Source: Rhodanobacteraceae bacterium (GTDB lineage Bacteria > Pseudomonadota > Gammaproteobacteria > Xanthomonadales > SZUA-5). Taken from it: DNA of 10,227 nucleotides. This document shows positions 1 to 8,663 of this stretch, one piece after another. The stretch spans positions 1 through 10,227 of the forward strand of contig QIMA01000165.1 in the NCBI GenBank assembly GCA_003233535.1. Reading direction: 5' to 3'. The notes beneath the pieces are model-generated. The model did not search any database, was not told the origin of the DNA, and worked only from the letters and a program-made list of their open reading frames with translations. Made by a program: the position numbers and the translations under genes. How positions within the stretch are numbered: the stretch's first letter is position 1; each line of letters opens with the position of its first letter.

Positions 1-713
1 CCGAGCATCTCCAGCAGCACTTGTTTGGCCTCGGCTAGCCGCAAGCCGTTGCTGTAGAGGGTGCGATAGGCCTGCTTGACCTTGGCAATCTGCTCGCGAT
101 CAAAACCGCGCCGGCGCAACCCTTCGGAGTTGATCCCTCTGGGCGTACTCATTTCGCCAGCAACCACCACAAATGGCGGCACGTCGCAGTTAATCCGGCT
201 GCCCATCGAAGTAAAGGCGTGCTCGCCGATCTTGCAAAACTGATGAATCAGCGAAAAACCGCCGAGAATGACGTAATCGCCGACCTCTACATGCCCGGCC
301 AAACTGGCGCAGTTGGCGAAAATAGCGTGACTACCGACGTGACAATCGTGGGCAACATGGACGTAAGCCATGATCCAGTTGTCGTCACCAATCGAGGTTA
401 GTGCGCCACCTTCAGCGGTACCTCGGTTGATCGTAACGTACTCGCGAATCGTATTGCCGTCGCCGATTCGCAGTTCAGTTGGCTGGTCAGCGTACTTTTT
501 GTCCTGGGGCGCCGTACCGATCGCAGCACAACCGTAGATGTGATTGTTCTTGCCGATCCAGGTGGGTCCTTCAATGAGGCATTGAGGACCGATACGCGTG
601 CCGGAGCCGACTTCCACATTGGGGCCGATATAGGTGTGCGCCCCAACCTGCACATCCGCCGCGAGTTTCGCCCCAGGGTCGACCGTCGCGCTCGGATGAA
701 TCTGTCCTCTCAT
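1..713 (-). CDS. lpxA: LpxA, UDP-N-acetylglucosamine acyltransferase (3' end cut by window edge)
   Basis: LpxA catalyses the first step of lipid A synthesis in the cytoplasm: it moves a 3-hydroxyacyl chain from acyl carrier protein to the 3-OH of UDP-GlcNAc. I translated 237 residues; the family is about 255-262, so only a short C-terminal piece lies beyond base 1. The N-terminus [15 protein letters not shown] begins a left-handed beta-helix of hexapeptide repeats, with an open frame throughout. The catalytic His is H122 in VHVAHDC (E. coli H125); H141 in AGHV and H157 in HQFC match E. coli H144 and H160. The C-terminal helical part starts near [12 protein letters not shown]. The ATG overlaps the fabZ stop as ATGA, which fixes the start and suggests coupled translation. 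M170 sits where E. coli has the ruler residue G173; P. aeruginosa also has Met there. Identification is very secure; acyl-length preference is inferred. Confidence 0.98.
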   Translation of the reverse strand, partial: MRGQIHPSATVDPGAKLAADVQVGAHTYIGPNVEVGSGTRIGPQCLIEGPTWIGKNNHIYGCAAIGTAPQDKKYADQPTELRIGDGNTIREYVTINRGTAEGGALTSIGDDNWIMAYVHVAHDCHVGSHAIFANCASLAGHVEVGDYVILGGFSLIHQFCKIGEHAFTSMGSRINCDVPPFVVVAGEMSTPRGINSEGLRRRGFDREQIAKVKQAYRTLYSNGLRLAEAKQVLLEML

Positions 714-1186
714 TGTGGGCCCCGTTCCGCACACAGCACCTCGGCGCTGGCAACCACTTTGCCGTCCACCTTAGCTTGGCAAACGAACTGCCCCATGCGT
801 CGTAGCATACGCTTTTGCACCACTTCCAAGATCAACTGGTCGCCCGGCTTGACCACCTGCGTAAACCGTGCTTTGTCAATTTTTACTAGATAGTACAAAG
901 GGTTAACGTCTTTAGCATGAGGAGTAGATAGTTGCACCAATACCCCACTGGCTTGAGCCAGCGCCTCCAAGATCAACACTCCAGGCATCACTGGCTCACC
1001 CGGAAAGTGGCCCTGAAAGAACGGCTCGTTAATGCTCACGTTCTTGATCGCGACTAGGCGCTTGCCGTGCTCGAACTCGATCACCCGATCAATCATCAGG
1101 AAGGGATAGCGGTGCGGCAGCATCTCGCAGATCCGCTTAATATCCACCGGCAACTGCACGGCGTCGGTGGTGGCTTGCTCAGTCAT
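710..1186 (-). CDS. fabZ: FabZ, 3-hydroxyacyl-ACP dehydratase
   Basis: FabZ dehydrates 3-hydroxyacyl-ACP to trans-2-enoyl-ACP in fatty acid elongation. It competes with LpxA and LpxD for the same 3-hydroxyacyl-ACP pool, which explains its place between them. The protein is a single hot-dog fold of 158 aa (E. coli 151). The helix-start motif [13 protein letters not shown] lies at residues 23-35. The catalytic pair is H60 in GHFPG and E74 in [12 protein letters not shown] chose the ATG at 1186, giving [11 protein letters not shown]. The frame stays open 15 codons further upstream, but this ATG has a good ribosome binding site (AAGGA, 8 nt before it) and gives a normal length. The start overlaps the lpxD stop by 8 nt, and the fabZ stop overlaps the lpxA start by 4 nt, so the three are probably co-translated. 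The protein should act as a cytoplasmic homo-oligomer. Confidence 0.98.
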   Translation of the reverse strand: MTEQATTDAVQLPVDIKRICEMLPHRYPFLMIDRVIEFEHGKRLVAIKNVSINEPFFQGHFPGEPVMPGVLILEALAQASGVLVQLSTPHAKDVNPLYYLVKIDKARFTQVVKPGDQLILEVVQKRMLRRMGQFVCQAKVDGKVVASAEVLCAERGPQ

Positions 1187-2201
1187 CTGTACTTTCCTTG
1201 TGAACTTTGGCACGACCCAGCAACCGATCAAGCTGCTTGAAGCGCACTGCGGCGCGGCGCCAACTGCGACTTTCCATCAGCGGCACACCCGAAGAATACT
1301 CGCCGGGCTCTGCAATCGAATGGGTGACCAAACTCATTGCGGTCACTGTAACTCGATCGCACAGCTGCAAATGACCCAAGACTCCCGCACCACCGCCGAT
1401 TAAACAATGCCGACCTATGCGCGCGCTCCCGGCTACAGCCGAGCAGCCCGCCATGGCCGTATGCGCGCCAATGTGGACGTTGTGGCCTATCTGAATCTGA
1501 TTATCCAGGCGCACGTCGTGTTCTAGGACCGTATCACCTAGGGCACCTCGATCGATGGTCGTATTGGCGCCAATCTCGCAGTCATCACCGACTCGAACCC
1601 CGCCTAGCTGCGGCACCTTGCGCCAGCCCTGCGCCTGCGCAACCAAGCCAAATCCGTCGGCGCCAAGCACCGCGCCGGGATGGATCAGGACGCGGGCTCC
1701 GAGACGCACGCGTACGACCAAGGTCACCCGCGCAATCAAGCGGCAATCCGTACCCACTTCACAGTCGGCACCGATCACGCAGCCCGGACCGATCTGAGCG
1801 CCCGCATGAATCTGAGCGCGCGCGCCTATGCACACCTGCGGGCCGATGCTCGCGCTCGGATCGATAGCTGCGCTGGGATTGACCGTAGCGCTGGGATGAG
1901 TCCCGGCTGGTGCGCGCTCAACCACCTCATATAGTTCGGCGATTCGGACGAAATCCAACTGCGGATTGGTGCTGACCAGGATAGGACACGGGGCATCAGC
2001 GGCGGCTGACTCAGGTGCAATGACGGCCCCAGCCTTAGTCGCGCGCAACTGCGGTCGGTAGCGGCTATTGGCGAAGAAGCACAAGTCCTGCGGGCCTGCT
2101 TGCTCGAGCGTCGCCAAGCCAGTAATCCGCCCGCCGCCCGCGCCGACTAGTGGCAGTTCGAGCTGCTCGGCGAGCACGCTGAGCTGCCAGGATCGATTCA
2201 T
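1179..2201 (-). CDS. lpxD: LpxD, UDP-3-O-acylglucosamine N-acyltransferase
   Basis: LpxD adds the second 3-hydroxyacyl chain, to the 2-amino group of UDP-3-O-acyl-glucosamine, in lipid A synthesis. The length of 340 aa matches E. coli (341). The N-terminal uridine-binding domain (about 1-100) keeps F42/F43 and Y48, which correspond to the aromatic pair that holds the uracil ring. A hexapeptide-repeat beta-helix follows (about 101-300), with GADGFG at 180-185, TTIDRGAL at 214-221 and the catalytic His H240 in QIGHNV (E. coli H239); H277 matches E. coli H276. A short helical C-terminus ends the protein. The stretch [10 protein letters not shown] (159-168) lacks the Tyr-His usually seen there (E. 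coli VTIYHEIQIG). The ATG overlaps the skp stop as ATGA and has only a weak ribosome binding site, so translation probably depends on skp. Identification is very secure. Confidence 0.98.
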   Translation of the reverse strand: MNRSWQLSVLAEQLELPLVGAGGGRITGLATLEQAGPQDLCFFANSRYRPQLRATKAGAVIAPESAAADAPCPILVSTNPQLDFVRIAELYEVVERAPAGTHPSATVNPSAAIDPSASIGPQVCIGARAQIHAGAQIGPGCVIGADCEVGTDCRLIARVTLVVRVRLGARVLIHPGAVLGADGFGLVAQAQGWRKVPQLGGVRVGDDCEIGANTTIDRGALGDTVLEHDVRLDNQIQIGHNVHIGAHTAMAGCSAVAGSARIGRHCLIGGGAGVLGHLQLCDRVTVTAMSLVTHSIAEPGEYSSGVPLMESRSWRRAAVRFKQLDRLLGRAKVHKESTDD

Positions 2202-2740
2202 TGCTCAAAACCGTTGCGCAGCCGCTCAATCACCGCATCAGTGAGATCGACCCTGGGGCTGTGATAGACGACTTGGTCGGTGAGCACCAAGTCCAACTTG
2301 CGAGCCCGGGCCAATTCACTAATCGCCGCGCCAATCACGCTGTCGATCTGCACTAACTCGGTCTGCCGTCTCCCGTCCAGCTCCCGGCTCAGTCCATCGC
2401 GTTTGCGCTTGAGCGCACGCTCCATGCTTTCTATGCGGCGCTGCAGGCCGGCATTGGGAACCGTGCCCAGCAGGGCCTCGTCGGCCACCTCTAGTCGCAG
2501 CGCGTCGACGCTCGCCTGCTCTTGCTCCAGCTGCCGATTGCGTTCGCGGAACTCAGCTTCTAGCTCGGCGCGGGCCGCCGCCACTTGCGGCGCCTGCTCG
2601 AGTACCCGGTTCAGGTCCACGTAGGCCACCGTAGGCGTTTGCGCGACAGCCGGATGCACGGCGCCTAGCAACAACACTAGGACTATGCCCAGCGCCGTGC
2701 GCCACCTGCCTCCAGCCTGCCGGCTCCGGCGGTCCTCCAC
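2198..2740 (-). CDS. skp: Skp/OmpH family periplasmic chaperone
   Basis: Skp-type chaperones bind unfolded outer-membrane proteins in the periplasm and hold them for the Bam complex; bamA is the gene just upstream. The sequence shows a signal peptide with a basic n-region, a hydrophobic core TALGIVLVLLLGAV and a likely cleavage after AVA (A33 from my start). About 147 mature residues follow (E. coli Skp about 141): a short beta region (VAYVDLNRVL), a long charged, Glu/Arg-rich coiled coil as in the Skp tentacles, then KLDLVLTDQVVYHS and a terminal helix. I prefer the GTG at 2740, because GGAGG (2746-2750) sits 5 nt before it. In-frame TTG at 2752 and GTG at 2746 would add 4 or 2 residues, but the GGAGG overlaps or touches them. 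The gene lies 23 nt after bamA and overlaps lpxD. Family call is firm; exact start is less so. Confidence 0.93.
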   Translation of the reverse strand: MEDRRSRQAGGRWRTALGIVLVLLLGAVHPAVAQTPTVAYVDLNRVLEQAPQVAAARAELEAEFRERNRQLEQEQASVDALRLEVADEALLGTVPNAGLQRRIESMERALKRKRDGLSRELDGRRQTELVQIDSVIGAAISELARARKLDLVLTDQVVYHSPRVDLTDAVIERLRNGFEQ

Positions 2741-2763
2741 ATGCACCTCCAATCAACGCCAAC

Positions 2764-5109
2764 TTAGAAGGTGTTGCCGAAGGAGAACTGCAAGGACTCC
2801 GTTTCGTCACCTTCTTTGTCGTTCAGAGGATATGCCAAGTTGATCACGATTGGTCCAACTGGTGCCTGCCACTGCACAGAAAGTCCGGCTGAGTAGCGCA
2901 GTTCGCCTGCGTCGAAGGCATCAAAGTCCTTGTAGACCTGACCCGCGTCCAAGAACGCCGCCAATCGCAAAGTGTCGACTTCTTGACCAAAGGGGCTGGG
3001 GAAGATCAACTCAACGCTACTGTTCATGTTGAGGGCACCGCCCACGGGCAATAGCGTGCCACCCACTTCCAGACGCGGGCCCAGAGTATTGTCGCGAAAG
3101 CCACGAACCGAGCGCACGCCGCCGTTTAAGAAGTTTTCGAAGAAAGGCAGACCGAACTCTTCGTTGTCACCACCGAATGAATCGCCGTAACCCAGCTCAC
3201 CATTGAACATGAAAGTGAGTTTGTTGGTCAACGGGAAGAAGCGCTGATATTGGTAGAACAGCTTGTAGTACTGCAGCGTGCTCGGCGGCAGCGTGATCTC
3301 CGCCGACAAGCGCTGCAAGGTGCCAGCGGTCGGCGTAAAGAAGCGATTGCGTGAGTCGCGATTCCAGCCCAGCTGGGCGCGAATCGCATTGTATGAACCG
3401 CGCCCGAACCCACTATCTCGCTCGGTTTGCCCCGTTTCAGGATTGATGATGACGTCATCGAGGACGAAGTCGACGAACTCGTCTGGGGTAAAGCCTTCGG
3501 CCACCTGAATCACGTTGCGATCTAGCGTCACGCCTATCTGAACGCGATCGAACTCGCTCAGCGGAATGCCGTATGTGACGCCTACCGAGGCGGTATCGGT
3601 GGTGAAGCTGGCAATGTTGGCCTCACCGGAGTCTAGCTCGCGAAAGCTCACGTTGAATCCGCGCGAGATGCCATCGTCGGTGTAGTAAGGGTTGATGAAG
3701 CCGAAGTCGAAGCGCCTAAAGATGGAGTTGTTGGAGATCGAGGTCTGCACCCGATTACCGGTGCCGAGGAAGTTGTCAAAGCTCAGCGAAACCTGAGTGA
3801 TCAGGCCCTGCGAAGCCGAAAAGCCCAAACCGAACTGGAACTGCCCGGAGTTGCGCTCTTCGATGTTGACCACCACATCGACCTGGTCGTCGGTACCGGC
3901 GACCTTCGGCGTTTCGATGTTCACATCCTTGATATACGGCAGGCGCTGCAGGCGAATCTTCGAACGATCTATCAGGGCCTGCGAGTACCAGCCACCCTCA
4001 AACTGGCGCAGTTCGCGGCGCAAGACCTCATCGCGTACCTCAGAGTTGCCTGCAAAATTAATCCGCCGCACGTAAACACGCTTGCCTGGCTCAACCAAGA
4101 AGGTTACGGCGACGATGCGGTTTTCGCGATCAATCTCGGGAATCGGAGTGACGTTGGCGAAAGCATAGCCAACGTTGGACAACAGCGCGGTGATGCCTTC
4201 GGAGGTGTTTTCCAGTTTGCGCCTGGAGAAGGTCTCGCCTGGCGCAATCTGGACCATTCGCTGCAGTCCCTCTTCTTCGAAGATGAACTCACCGGTGAGC
4301 TTGACCTCACCGACCTGGTAAATCTCACCTTCGCGGACGTTCGCGGTGATATAGATGTTGCGCCGCTCCGGGCTCACAGTGACCTGCGTAGACTCAATTT
4401 GGAAGTCCACGTAGCCGCGATCGAGGTAGTACGAGCGCAGCGTTTCCAGATCGCCCTGCAGTTTTTCCCGCGAATACTGATCGTCACTGCGGTACCAGGA
4501 CAGCCAATTGGTCTCATTGGCCTCGAACTCCTCGCGGATTTCTTCGTCCGAGAACGTCGTGTTGCCAACGATGTTGATGTGCTTGATTGTGGACGCCTTG
4601 CCCTCGGCAATGGTGATCGTCAGGGCGACCCGATTGCGGTCCAACTGATCGATTTCCGGGGTGATCTTGACGTTGTACTTGCCGCGGTTGTTGTATTGCC
4701 GGGTTAACTCCTGGGTGACTCGCTCCAACGCCAGGCGTTCGAAGGTTTCGCCCTCAGCCATGCCAATATTGCGCAAGCCCTTCAACAGATCGTCTGACTT
4801 TAGGTCCTTGTTGCCGACCAGGGTGATCTTGGAAATCGCCGGTCGTTCGACAAAGGTCACGACCAGGATCTCGCCATCACGGCCGAACCGCACGTCATTG
4901 AAGAAACGGGTTCGGTACAGAGCCCGAATCGCCTCCGCTGCGCGGGCGGCGTCGAGTCGATCACCACGCTCGACCGGCATGTAGCTAAACACGGTACCGG
5001 CGGCGATACGCTCGAGTCCTTCGAGGCGGATGTCGGCAATAGTAAAGGGCTCGAACGCCCAGACAGTAGGCGCCATCAACAGGCATAGGGCGGCAATCAG
5101 TCGCTTCAT
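2764..5109 (-). CDS. bamA: BamA, outer-membrane protein assembly factor
   Basis: BamA is the central Omp85-family subunit of the Bam complex, which folds and inserts beta-barrel proteins into the outer membrane. The 781-aa product (E. coli 810) begins with signal peptide MKRLIAALCLLMAPTVWA, probably cleaved before FEPF. Five periplasmic POTRA domains follow, roughly at 22-91, 92-172, 175-263, 266-344 and 347-418. The C-terminal 16-strand barrel starts near residue 423. The lid-loop motif VRGF is at 668-671, and the protein ends FSFGNTF, with the C-terminal Phe typical of barrel proteins. The ATG at 5109 is fixed by the signal peptide; its ribosome binding site is weak. A 146-nt leader separates it from rseP, the widest gap between genes here, so it may have its own promoter, as in E. 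coli where sigma-E drives bamA. No truncation or frameshift is visible. Confidence 0.98.
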   Translation of the reverse strand: MKRLIAALCLLMAPTVWAFEPFTIADIRLEGLERIAAGTVFSYMPVERGDRLDAARAAEAIRALYRTRFFNDVRFGRDGEILVVTFVERPAISKITLVGNKDLKSDDLLKGLRNIGMAEGETFERLALERVTQELTRQYNNRGKYNVKITPEIDQLDRNRVALTITIAEGKASTIKHINIVGNTTFSDEEIREEFEANETNWLSWYRSDDQYSREKLQGDLETLRSYYLDRGYVDFQIESTQVTVSPERRNIYITANVREGEIYQVGEVKLTGEFIFEEEGLQRMVQIAPGETFSRRKLENTSEGITALLSNVGYAFANVTPIPEIDRENRIVAVTFLVEPGKRVYVRRINFAGNSEVRDEVLRRELRQFEGGWYSQALIDRSKIRLQRLPYIKDVNIETPKVAGTDDQVDVVVNIEERNSGQFQFGLGFSASQGLITQVSLSFDNFLGTGNRVQTSISNNSIFRRFDFGFINPYYTDDGISRGFNVSFRELDSGEANIASFTTDTASVGVTYGIPLSEFDRVQIGVTLDRNVIQVAEGFTPDEFVDFVLDDVIINPETGQTERDSGFGRGSYNAIRAQLGWNRDSRNRFFTPTAGTLQRLSAEITLPPSTLQYYKLFYQYQRFFPLTNKLTFMFNGELGYGDSFGGDNEEFGLPFFENFLNGGVRSVRGFRDNTLGPRLEVGGTLLPVGGALNMNSSVELIFPSPFGQEVDTLRLAAFLDAGQVYKDFDAFDAGELRYSAGLSVQWQAPVGPIVINLAYPLNDKEGDETESLQFSFGNTF

Positions 5110-5255
5110 GGGGATCTCAATGGGCCGTTTTGGGTTCCCGCGTCACGATACGCCGACGTCGGCATACTGTACGCGAGCTCTAATAGTAACCGCCAACTGT
5201 CCTCGCACCGCTTTCCAGCGCCATCGAACTAAACAATGGTGCACGATTGAGGTCG
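5110..5255 (-). other. rseP-bamA intergenic region and bamA leader
   Basis: This 146-nt non-coding stretch is the longest gap between genes inside the cluster. It contains a perfect 12-bp palindrome, GCCGACGTCGGC, at 5152-5163, with TA and TA one base further out on either side, about 43 nt before the bamA ATG. A loose sigma-70-like pair on the minus strand (TTGGCG, then TACAGT after 19 nt) is too poor to call. I see no convincing sigma-E promoter and no hairpin with a T-tract. A promoter for bamA would be expected here by analogy with E. coli, but the sequence alone does not prove one. Confidence 0.5.
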
Positions 5256-6602
5256 CTAAGACAATTGACGCGCGATGTCGTTGTAGAACGCCAGTCCCAT
5301 CATCCCAATGATCATGGCCAAACCGATGAATACGCCAACGGTCTGTGCCTGCTCACTGAGCGGACTGCCCTTCACCCACTCGATTAAATTATACAGCAGG
5401 TGGCCGCCGTCCAAGACTGGGATCGGCAGCAGGTTAACAATGGCCAAGCTCAGCGAGATCAAGGCCAGAAACTTCAGGAAGTTGCTAAACCCGCTATTGG
5501 CCGACGCGTTGGCAACTTGCGCGATCGTAATCGGGCCGGACAGATTCTTCAGCGACGCGCGTCCGGCAAGCATGTGGTACAGCATGGTCATGCTGGCCGT
5601 GGTCACGCTCCAGCTTTCCTGCAAGCTCTTGGGAATGGATTCCAAAACCCCGTAGCGCTGCAGCTCATAGTACATTTCGTAGTACATGCCGATCTGCCAA
5701 TACGACTTGCCATCCTCCAAGACCGTCGATTGGGCCTTGATCGGGATTTCTGTAGCCTGCCCTCCGCGCATCACGGTCAACACTAACGCGCCCTGCTTGG
5801 AGCTGGCTTGCGTTTGCAGAATCTTGACGAACGCCTCTCGATCAGACACGTCGATACCATCGACGGCGACTAAGCGATCACCGATCTGCATTCCCGCGCG
5901 CTCGGCCGGCATCCCCTCAACCAACTTGCCGACTACTACGTCCGGATTGCGGTGCCAGGGTTTGAGTCCCAATTGATCGAGGATCTGCATTTCGTCTAGC
6001 TTGCCTCCATCGGCGGATTGTAACGGCAGACTGCGTACCGCTCGGCCACCGTCGACGCGTTCGACGGTGACACTGACCGAAGTCTGCTGATAGGAGCGGG
6101 GAACTAGCTCCAGCATGACTTGGGACCAGCTACGCACAGGCTGACCGTCAATTTGAACGATGCGTTCCCCTTTATTGAAAGCGGCCGCGGCCGCCGTGCC
6201 GTCGACCTGCCCCAAAACCGGCCTGAGCTCTTCGACCCCAACCACAAACATCGCCCAATAGGCGAAAACCGTGAAGATCAGGTTGAAAATTGGGCCTGCG
6301 GCAATGATCGCCGAGCGCGCGCCCAGCGATTTGTTGTTGAAGGCCAGATGCGATTGTTCGGTGGGAACGTCGGATTCTCGCTCGTCGAGCATCTTGACAT
6401 AGCCACCCAACGGAATGGCGGCGATTGCAAACTCAGTGCCGTAGCGATCGGTACGTGACCACAGCACCCGACCGAAGCCGACCGAGAAGCGAAGCACCTT
6501 CACTCCCATCCGGCGAGCAACGATGAAATGGCCGAATTCGTGGAAGGTCACCAATATGCCGACCGCAACCAAGAACCAAAAGGCCGATCCAAGTATTTCC
6601 AT
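5256..6602 (-). CDS. rseP: RseP, site-2 intramembrane zinc metalloprotease
   Basis: RseP cuts the anti-sigma factor RseA within the inner membrane after DegS has made the first cut, releasing sigma-E; it also clears leftover signal peptides. The 448 aa (E. coli 450) show the zinc motif HEFGH at residues 21-25 inside the first membrane segment. The second metal-site motif, NLLPIPVLDGGH, has N390 and the Asp ligand D398. Between these lie a membrane segment near 95-122 and two tandem periplasmic PDZ domains: the first around FNKGERIVQIDGQPV (142-156), the second around GMQIGDRLVAVDGIDV (237-252). A final membrane segment lies near 421-440. The ATG at 6602 starts the usual MEILGSAFWFL N-terminus; an AGGAG lies about 11 nt upstream. 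The gene starts 40 nt after dxr, in the same order as in E. coli. No key residue is missing. Confidence 0.98.
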   Translation of the reverse strand: MEILGSAFWFLVAVGILVTFHEFGHFIVARRMGVKVLRFSVGFGRVLWSRTDRYGTEFAIAAIPLGGYVKMLDERESDVPTEQSHLAFNNKSLGARSAIIAAGPIFNLIFTVFAYWAMFVVGVEELRPVLGQVDGTAAAAAFNKGERIVQIDGQPVRSWSQVMLELVPRSYQQTSVSVTVERVDGGRAVRSLPLQSADGGKLDEMQILDQLGLKPWHRNPDVVVGKLVEGMPAERAGMQIGDRLVAVDGIDVSDREAFVKILQTQASSKQGALVLTVMRGGQATEIPIKAQSTVLEDGKSYWQIGMYYEMYYELQRYGVLESIPKSLQESWSVTTASMTMLYHMLAGRASLKNLSGPITIAQVANASANSGFSNFLKFLALISLSLAIVNLLPIPVLDGGHLLYNLIEWVKGSPLSEQAQTVGVFIGLAMIIGMMGLAFYNDIARQLS

Positions 6603-6642
6603 TACTCAACGAGCTCCTATCCGTGCCCCAGTGTGGGCATCA

Positions 6643-7818
6643 TTAGCGGGCGAAACTGGCTACCGCAGCCTGCGCGTGGCGCCGAGCATCGGCGTCAACT
6701 GCCAGCACAGTTTCTAGATCGCTGGGCGAGGATACCGGCAACTGCCTTAAAGTCTCCGCAACAGCCGTCGAAATTGAGCCAAATCCGATACCCCCGTTCA
6801 GAAAAGCTTCCACCGCGACTTCATTGGCGGCATTCAGGACGATCGGCGCACTACCGCCATCGCGCAGCGCCTGGTAGGCCAAGTCCAAGCAGGGAAAGCG
6901 CTGCGTATCGGGCGCTTCGAACTGCAGCTGACTCAAACTAGCTAGGTCCAAATGCCGGGCCGCGCTGTCTATGCGGTCGGGCCAGCCTAGCGCGTGAGCG
7001 ATCGGCGTGCGCATGTCAGGAGACCCTAAGTGAGCCAAGAAACTGCCATCGCAGTACTCCACCAGCGCATGCACGATGCTCTGCGGGTGGACCAGCACAC
7101 CAATGCGGTCTTCGGCATAGCCAAACAAGCGCTGCGCCTCAATAACCTCCAGACCCTTGTTCATTAGCGTGGCGGAATCGACCGAGATCTTACGGCCCAT
7201 ATCCCAATTCGGGTGTGCCACCGCCTGCGCCACCGTGGCGTTTTCAATATCCCTAGCCGACCAGCGCAAAAAAGGACCGCCAGAGGCTGTCAGCCACAGC
7301 TTGTCGACACCGCGCGCCGGATCGGCTAGCCCGTCTGGCAGGCACTGAAACAAGCCGTTGTGTTCGCTGTCGATAGGCAGCAGCTTGGCCCCGGACTGCG
7401 CTGCAGCAGCCAAGACCAACTCACCGGCCATCACCAGCGCTTCCTTGTTCGCCAGGAGCAAGGTCTTCGCGGCCTGAGCAGCGGCCAGCGTAGAAGGCAG
7501 CCCGGCTGCACCGACGATGGCGGCAACAACCACATCAACCTCAGGCAGAGCCGCGATCTCACACAGGGCGCTCGGCCCCGCTAGCACTTGCGTATCGGGC
7601 GCACACTGGGCGACCTGCGCCTTGGCGCTGACGTATAGCCGCTCATCGGCGATAACGGCCCAGCGCGGAGAGTAGCGCTGGCAGACCTCGGCCAGACCCG
7701 CAACATCGCGCCCCGCGCTCACTGCAGTCACCCGAAAACGCTGCGGATGCAAATCGATCACGGCCAGGGTCTGGCTCCCGATTGAACCGGTAACCCCTTG
7801 GATACAAACGTTTTTCAC
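6643..7818 (-). CDS. dxr: Dxr (IspC), 1-deoxy-D-xylulose 5-phosphate reductoisomerase
   Basis: Dxr converts DXP to 2-C-methyl-D-erythritol 4-phosphate with NADPH and a divalent metal, the committed step of the non-mevalonate isoprenoid pathway. It thereby feeds UppS two genes away. The 391-aa length is typical. Visible motifs are the NADPH-binding GVTGSIG (8-14), LANKEALVMAG (122-132), the metal ligands D150 and E152 in DSEHNGLFQCL with E224 in MNKGLEVIEA, the active-site loop HPNWDMGRKISVDSATL (202-218), GSPDMRTPIAHAL (265-277) and NAANE (329-333). The start is a GTG whose last two bases begin the cdsA stop (GTGA, 7815-7818). There is no clear ribosome binding site, so coupling to cdsA is likely. 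The N-terminus MKNVCIQGVTGSIG aligns with E. coli MKQLTILGSTGSIG, which supports this start. Confidence 0.98.
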   Translation of the reverse strand: MKNVCIQGVTGSIGSQTLAVIDLHPQRFRVTAVSAGRDVAGLAEVCQRYSPRWAVIADERLYVSAKAQVAQCAPDTQVLAGPSALCEIAALPEVDVVVAAIVGAAGLPSTLAAAQAAKTLLLANKEALVMAGELVLAAAAQSGAKLLPIDSEHNGLFQCLPDGLADPARGVDKLWLTASGGPFLRWSARDIENATVAQAVAHPNWDMGRKISVDSATLMNKGLEVIEAQRLFGYAEDRIGVLVHPQSIVHALVEYCDGSFLAHLGSPDMRTPIAHALGWPDRIDSAARHLDLASLSQLQFEAPDTQRFPCLDLAYQALRDGGSAPIVLNAANEVAVEAFLNGGIGFGSISTAVAETLRQLPVSSPSDLETVLAVDADARRHAQAAVASFAR

Positions 7819-8663
7819 AAGCGCAGCCAGTAATGCCCAGTGACAAACACAGGCAAGGCCGCAAACATGCTGTCCAAACGATCCAACATGCCGCCGTGGC
7901 CAGGAAATAGCGCCCCGGAATCTTTACTCTTCGATTGACGCTTGATCAGGCTCTCAAATAAATCGCCGACTACGCTGAAAATCACCGTTACCAGGGACAA
8001 ACCAACGAGTGCGGCGATCGCCTGACGATTACCATCTAACAGCCACCAGCCGGCCGCACCAGCAAACAGCGCGGAAACGAACAGCTCACCGTATACGCCT
8101 TCACGGGTCTTGCCCGGGCTAATCTGCGGTGCCAGCTTGACGCTACCGAAGCGGCGACCAAAGAAATAGGCGCCGACGTCGCCTGCCCAGACCAGCATCA
8201 CCACGAACAGCGTCCACCACGGCCCCAATTCGCCCTGGCCGTGCAGCACCCAAGCCGCCGCCCAAGCGGGAATCGTCACTAACGAGCCCACCAGCCATTT
8301 CAGTTCCAGGCTGTGCGCCGTGTCTGCGCCCCCGAAACTCGACGAGCGCAGCCATAGCAAGGCAATCAGCCACCACCCTACGCCGACGAACACCAGCGGC
8401 AGCAGCTCTGCCGAACGGCCGCGGAACAGCCAAGCCAGGATCAGCATGGCGCCCAAATTCGTTAGCACCAACACCGAGCGCATGCGCCGTTGGCGCAAGC
8501 CTATCAGCCGACTCCATTCCCACAGCCCCAGAGCGAACACCAGTGCCAAGCCGATTGAAAAACCGAAGCTGCTGGACATCAGCACCCCGGCAATCGCCAG
8601 CGGGGCGAGCACCAGGGCGGTCAGAATGCGCTGTTGCAGACTGCTCATAGCAGCAATACTCAT
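7815..8663 (-). CDS. cdsA: CdsA, phosphatidate cytidylyltransferase (CDP-diacylglycerol synthase)
   Basis: CdsA makes CDP-diacylglycerol from CTP and phosphatidic acid at the inner membrane, the branch-point precursor of all membrane phospholipids. The 282-aa protein (E. coli 285) is very hydrophobic with several membrane segments, for example near residues 13-30, 33-48, 63-80, 87-105 and 150-168. The family signature is complete at 238-264: it starts SLIKRQSKSKD and ends GHGGMLDRLD. An upstream SPGKTREG motif at 182-189 is also typical. I chose the ATG at 8663, which overlaps the uppS stop as ATGA and has GGAGG 4 nt upstream. A second in-frame ATG at 8648 has no ribosome binding site. The gene's own stop overlaps the dxr start. 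Confidence 0.97.
   Translation of the reverse strand: MSIAAMSSLQQRILTALVLAPLAIAGVLMSSSFGFSIGLALVFALGLWEWSRLIGLRQRRMRSVLVLTNLGAMLILAWLFRGRSAELLPLVFVGVGWWLIALLWLRSSSFGGADTAHSLELKWLVGSLVTIPAWAAAWVLHGQGELGPWWTLFVVMLVWAGDVGAYFFGRRFGSVKLAPQISPGKTREGVYGELFVSALFAGAAGWWLLDGNRQAIAALVGLSLVTVIFSVVGDLFESLIKRQSKSKDSGALFPGHGGMLDRLDSMFAALPVFVTGHYWLRL

Noticed and set aside
1187..1231. Longer FabZ N-terminus starting at 1231
   Set aside because: It would add 15 residues unlike FabZ and lie deep inside lpxD. The ATG at 1186 has a good ribosome binding site and gives the usual length.
2280..2624. Plus-strand open frame of 114 aa opposite skp
   Set aside because: It is Ser/Arg-rich shadow translation of the coiled-coil gene on the other strand, with no recognisable domain. 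The other plus-strand frames across the window look the same.
5400..5786. Plus-strand open frame of 128 aa opposite rseP
   Set aside because: It lies wholly inside rseP, whose motifs are complete. The antisense product has low-complexity composition and no family features.
6624..6639. Small hairpin (TGCCC/GGGCA) between dxr and rseP
   Set aside because: The 5-bp stem has no T-tract and is too short to call a terminator or regulator.
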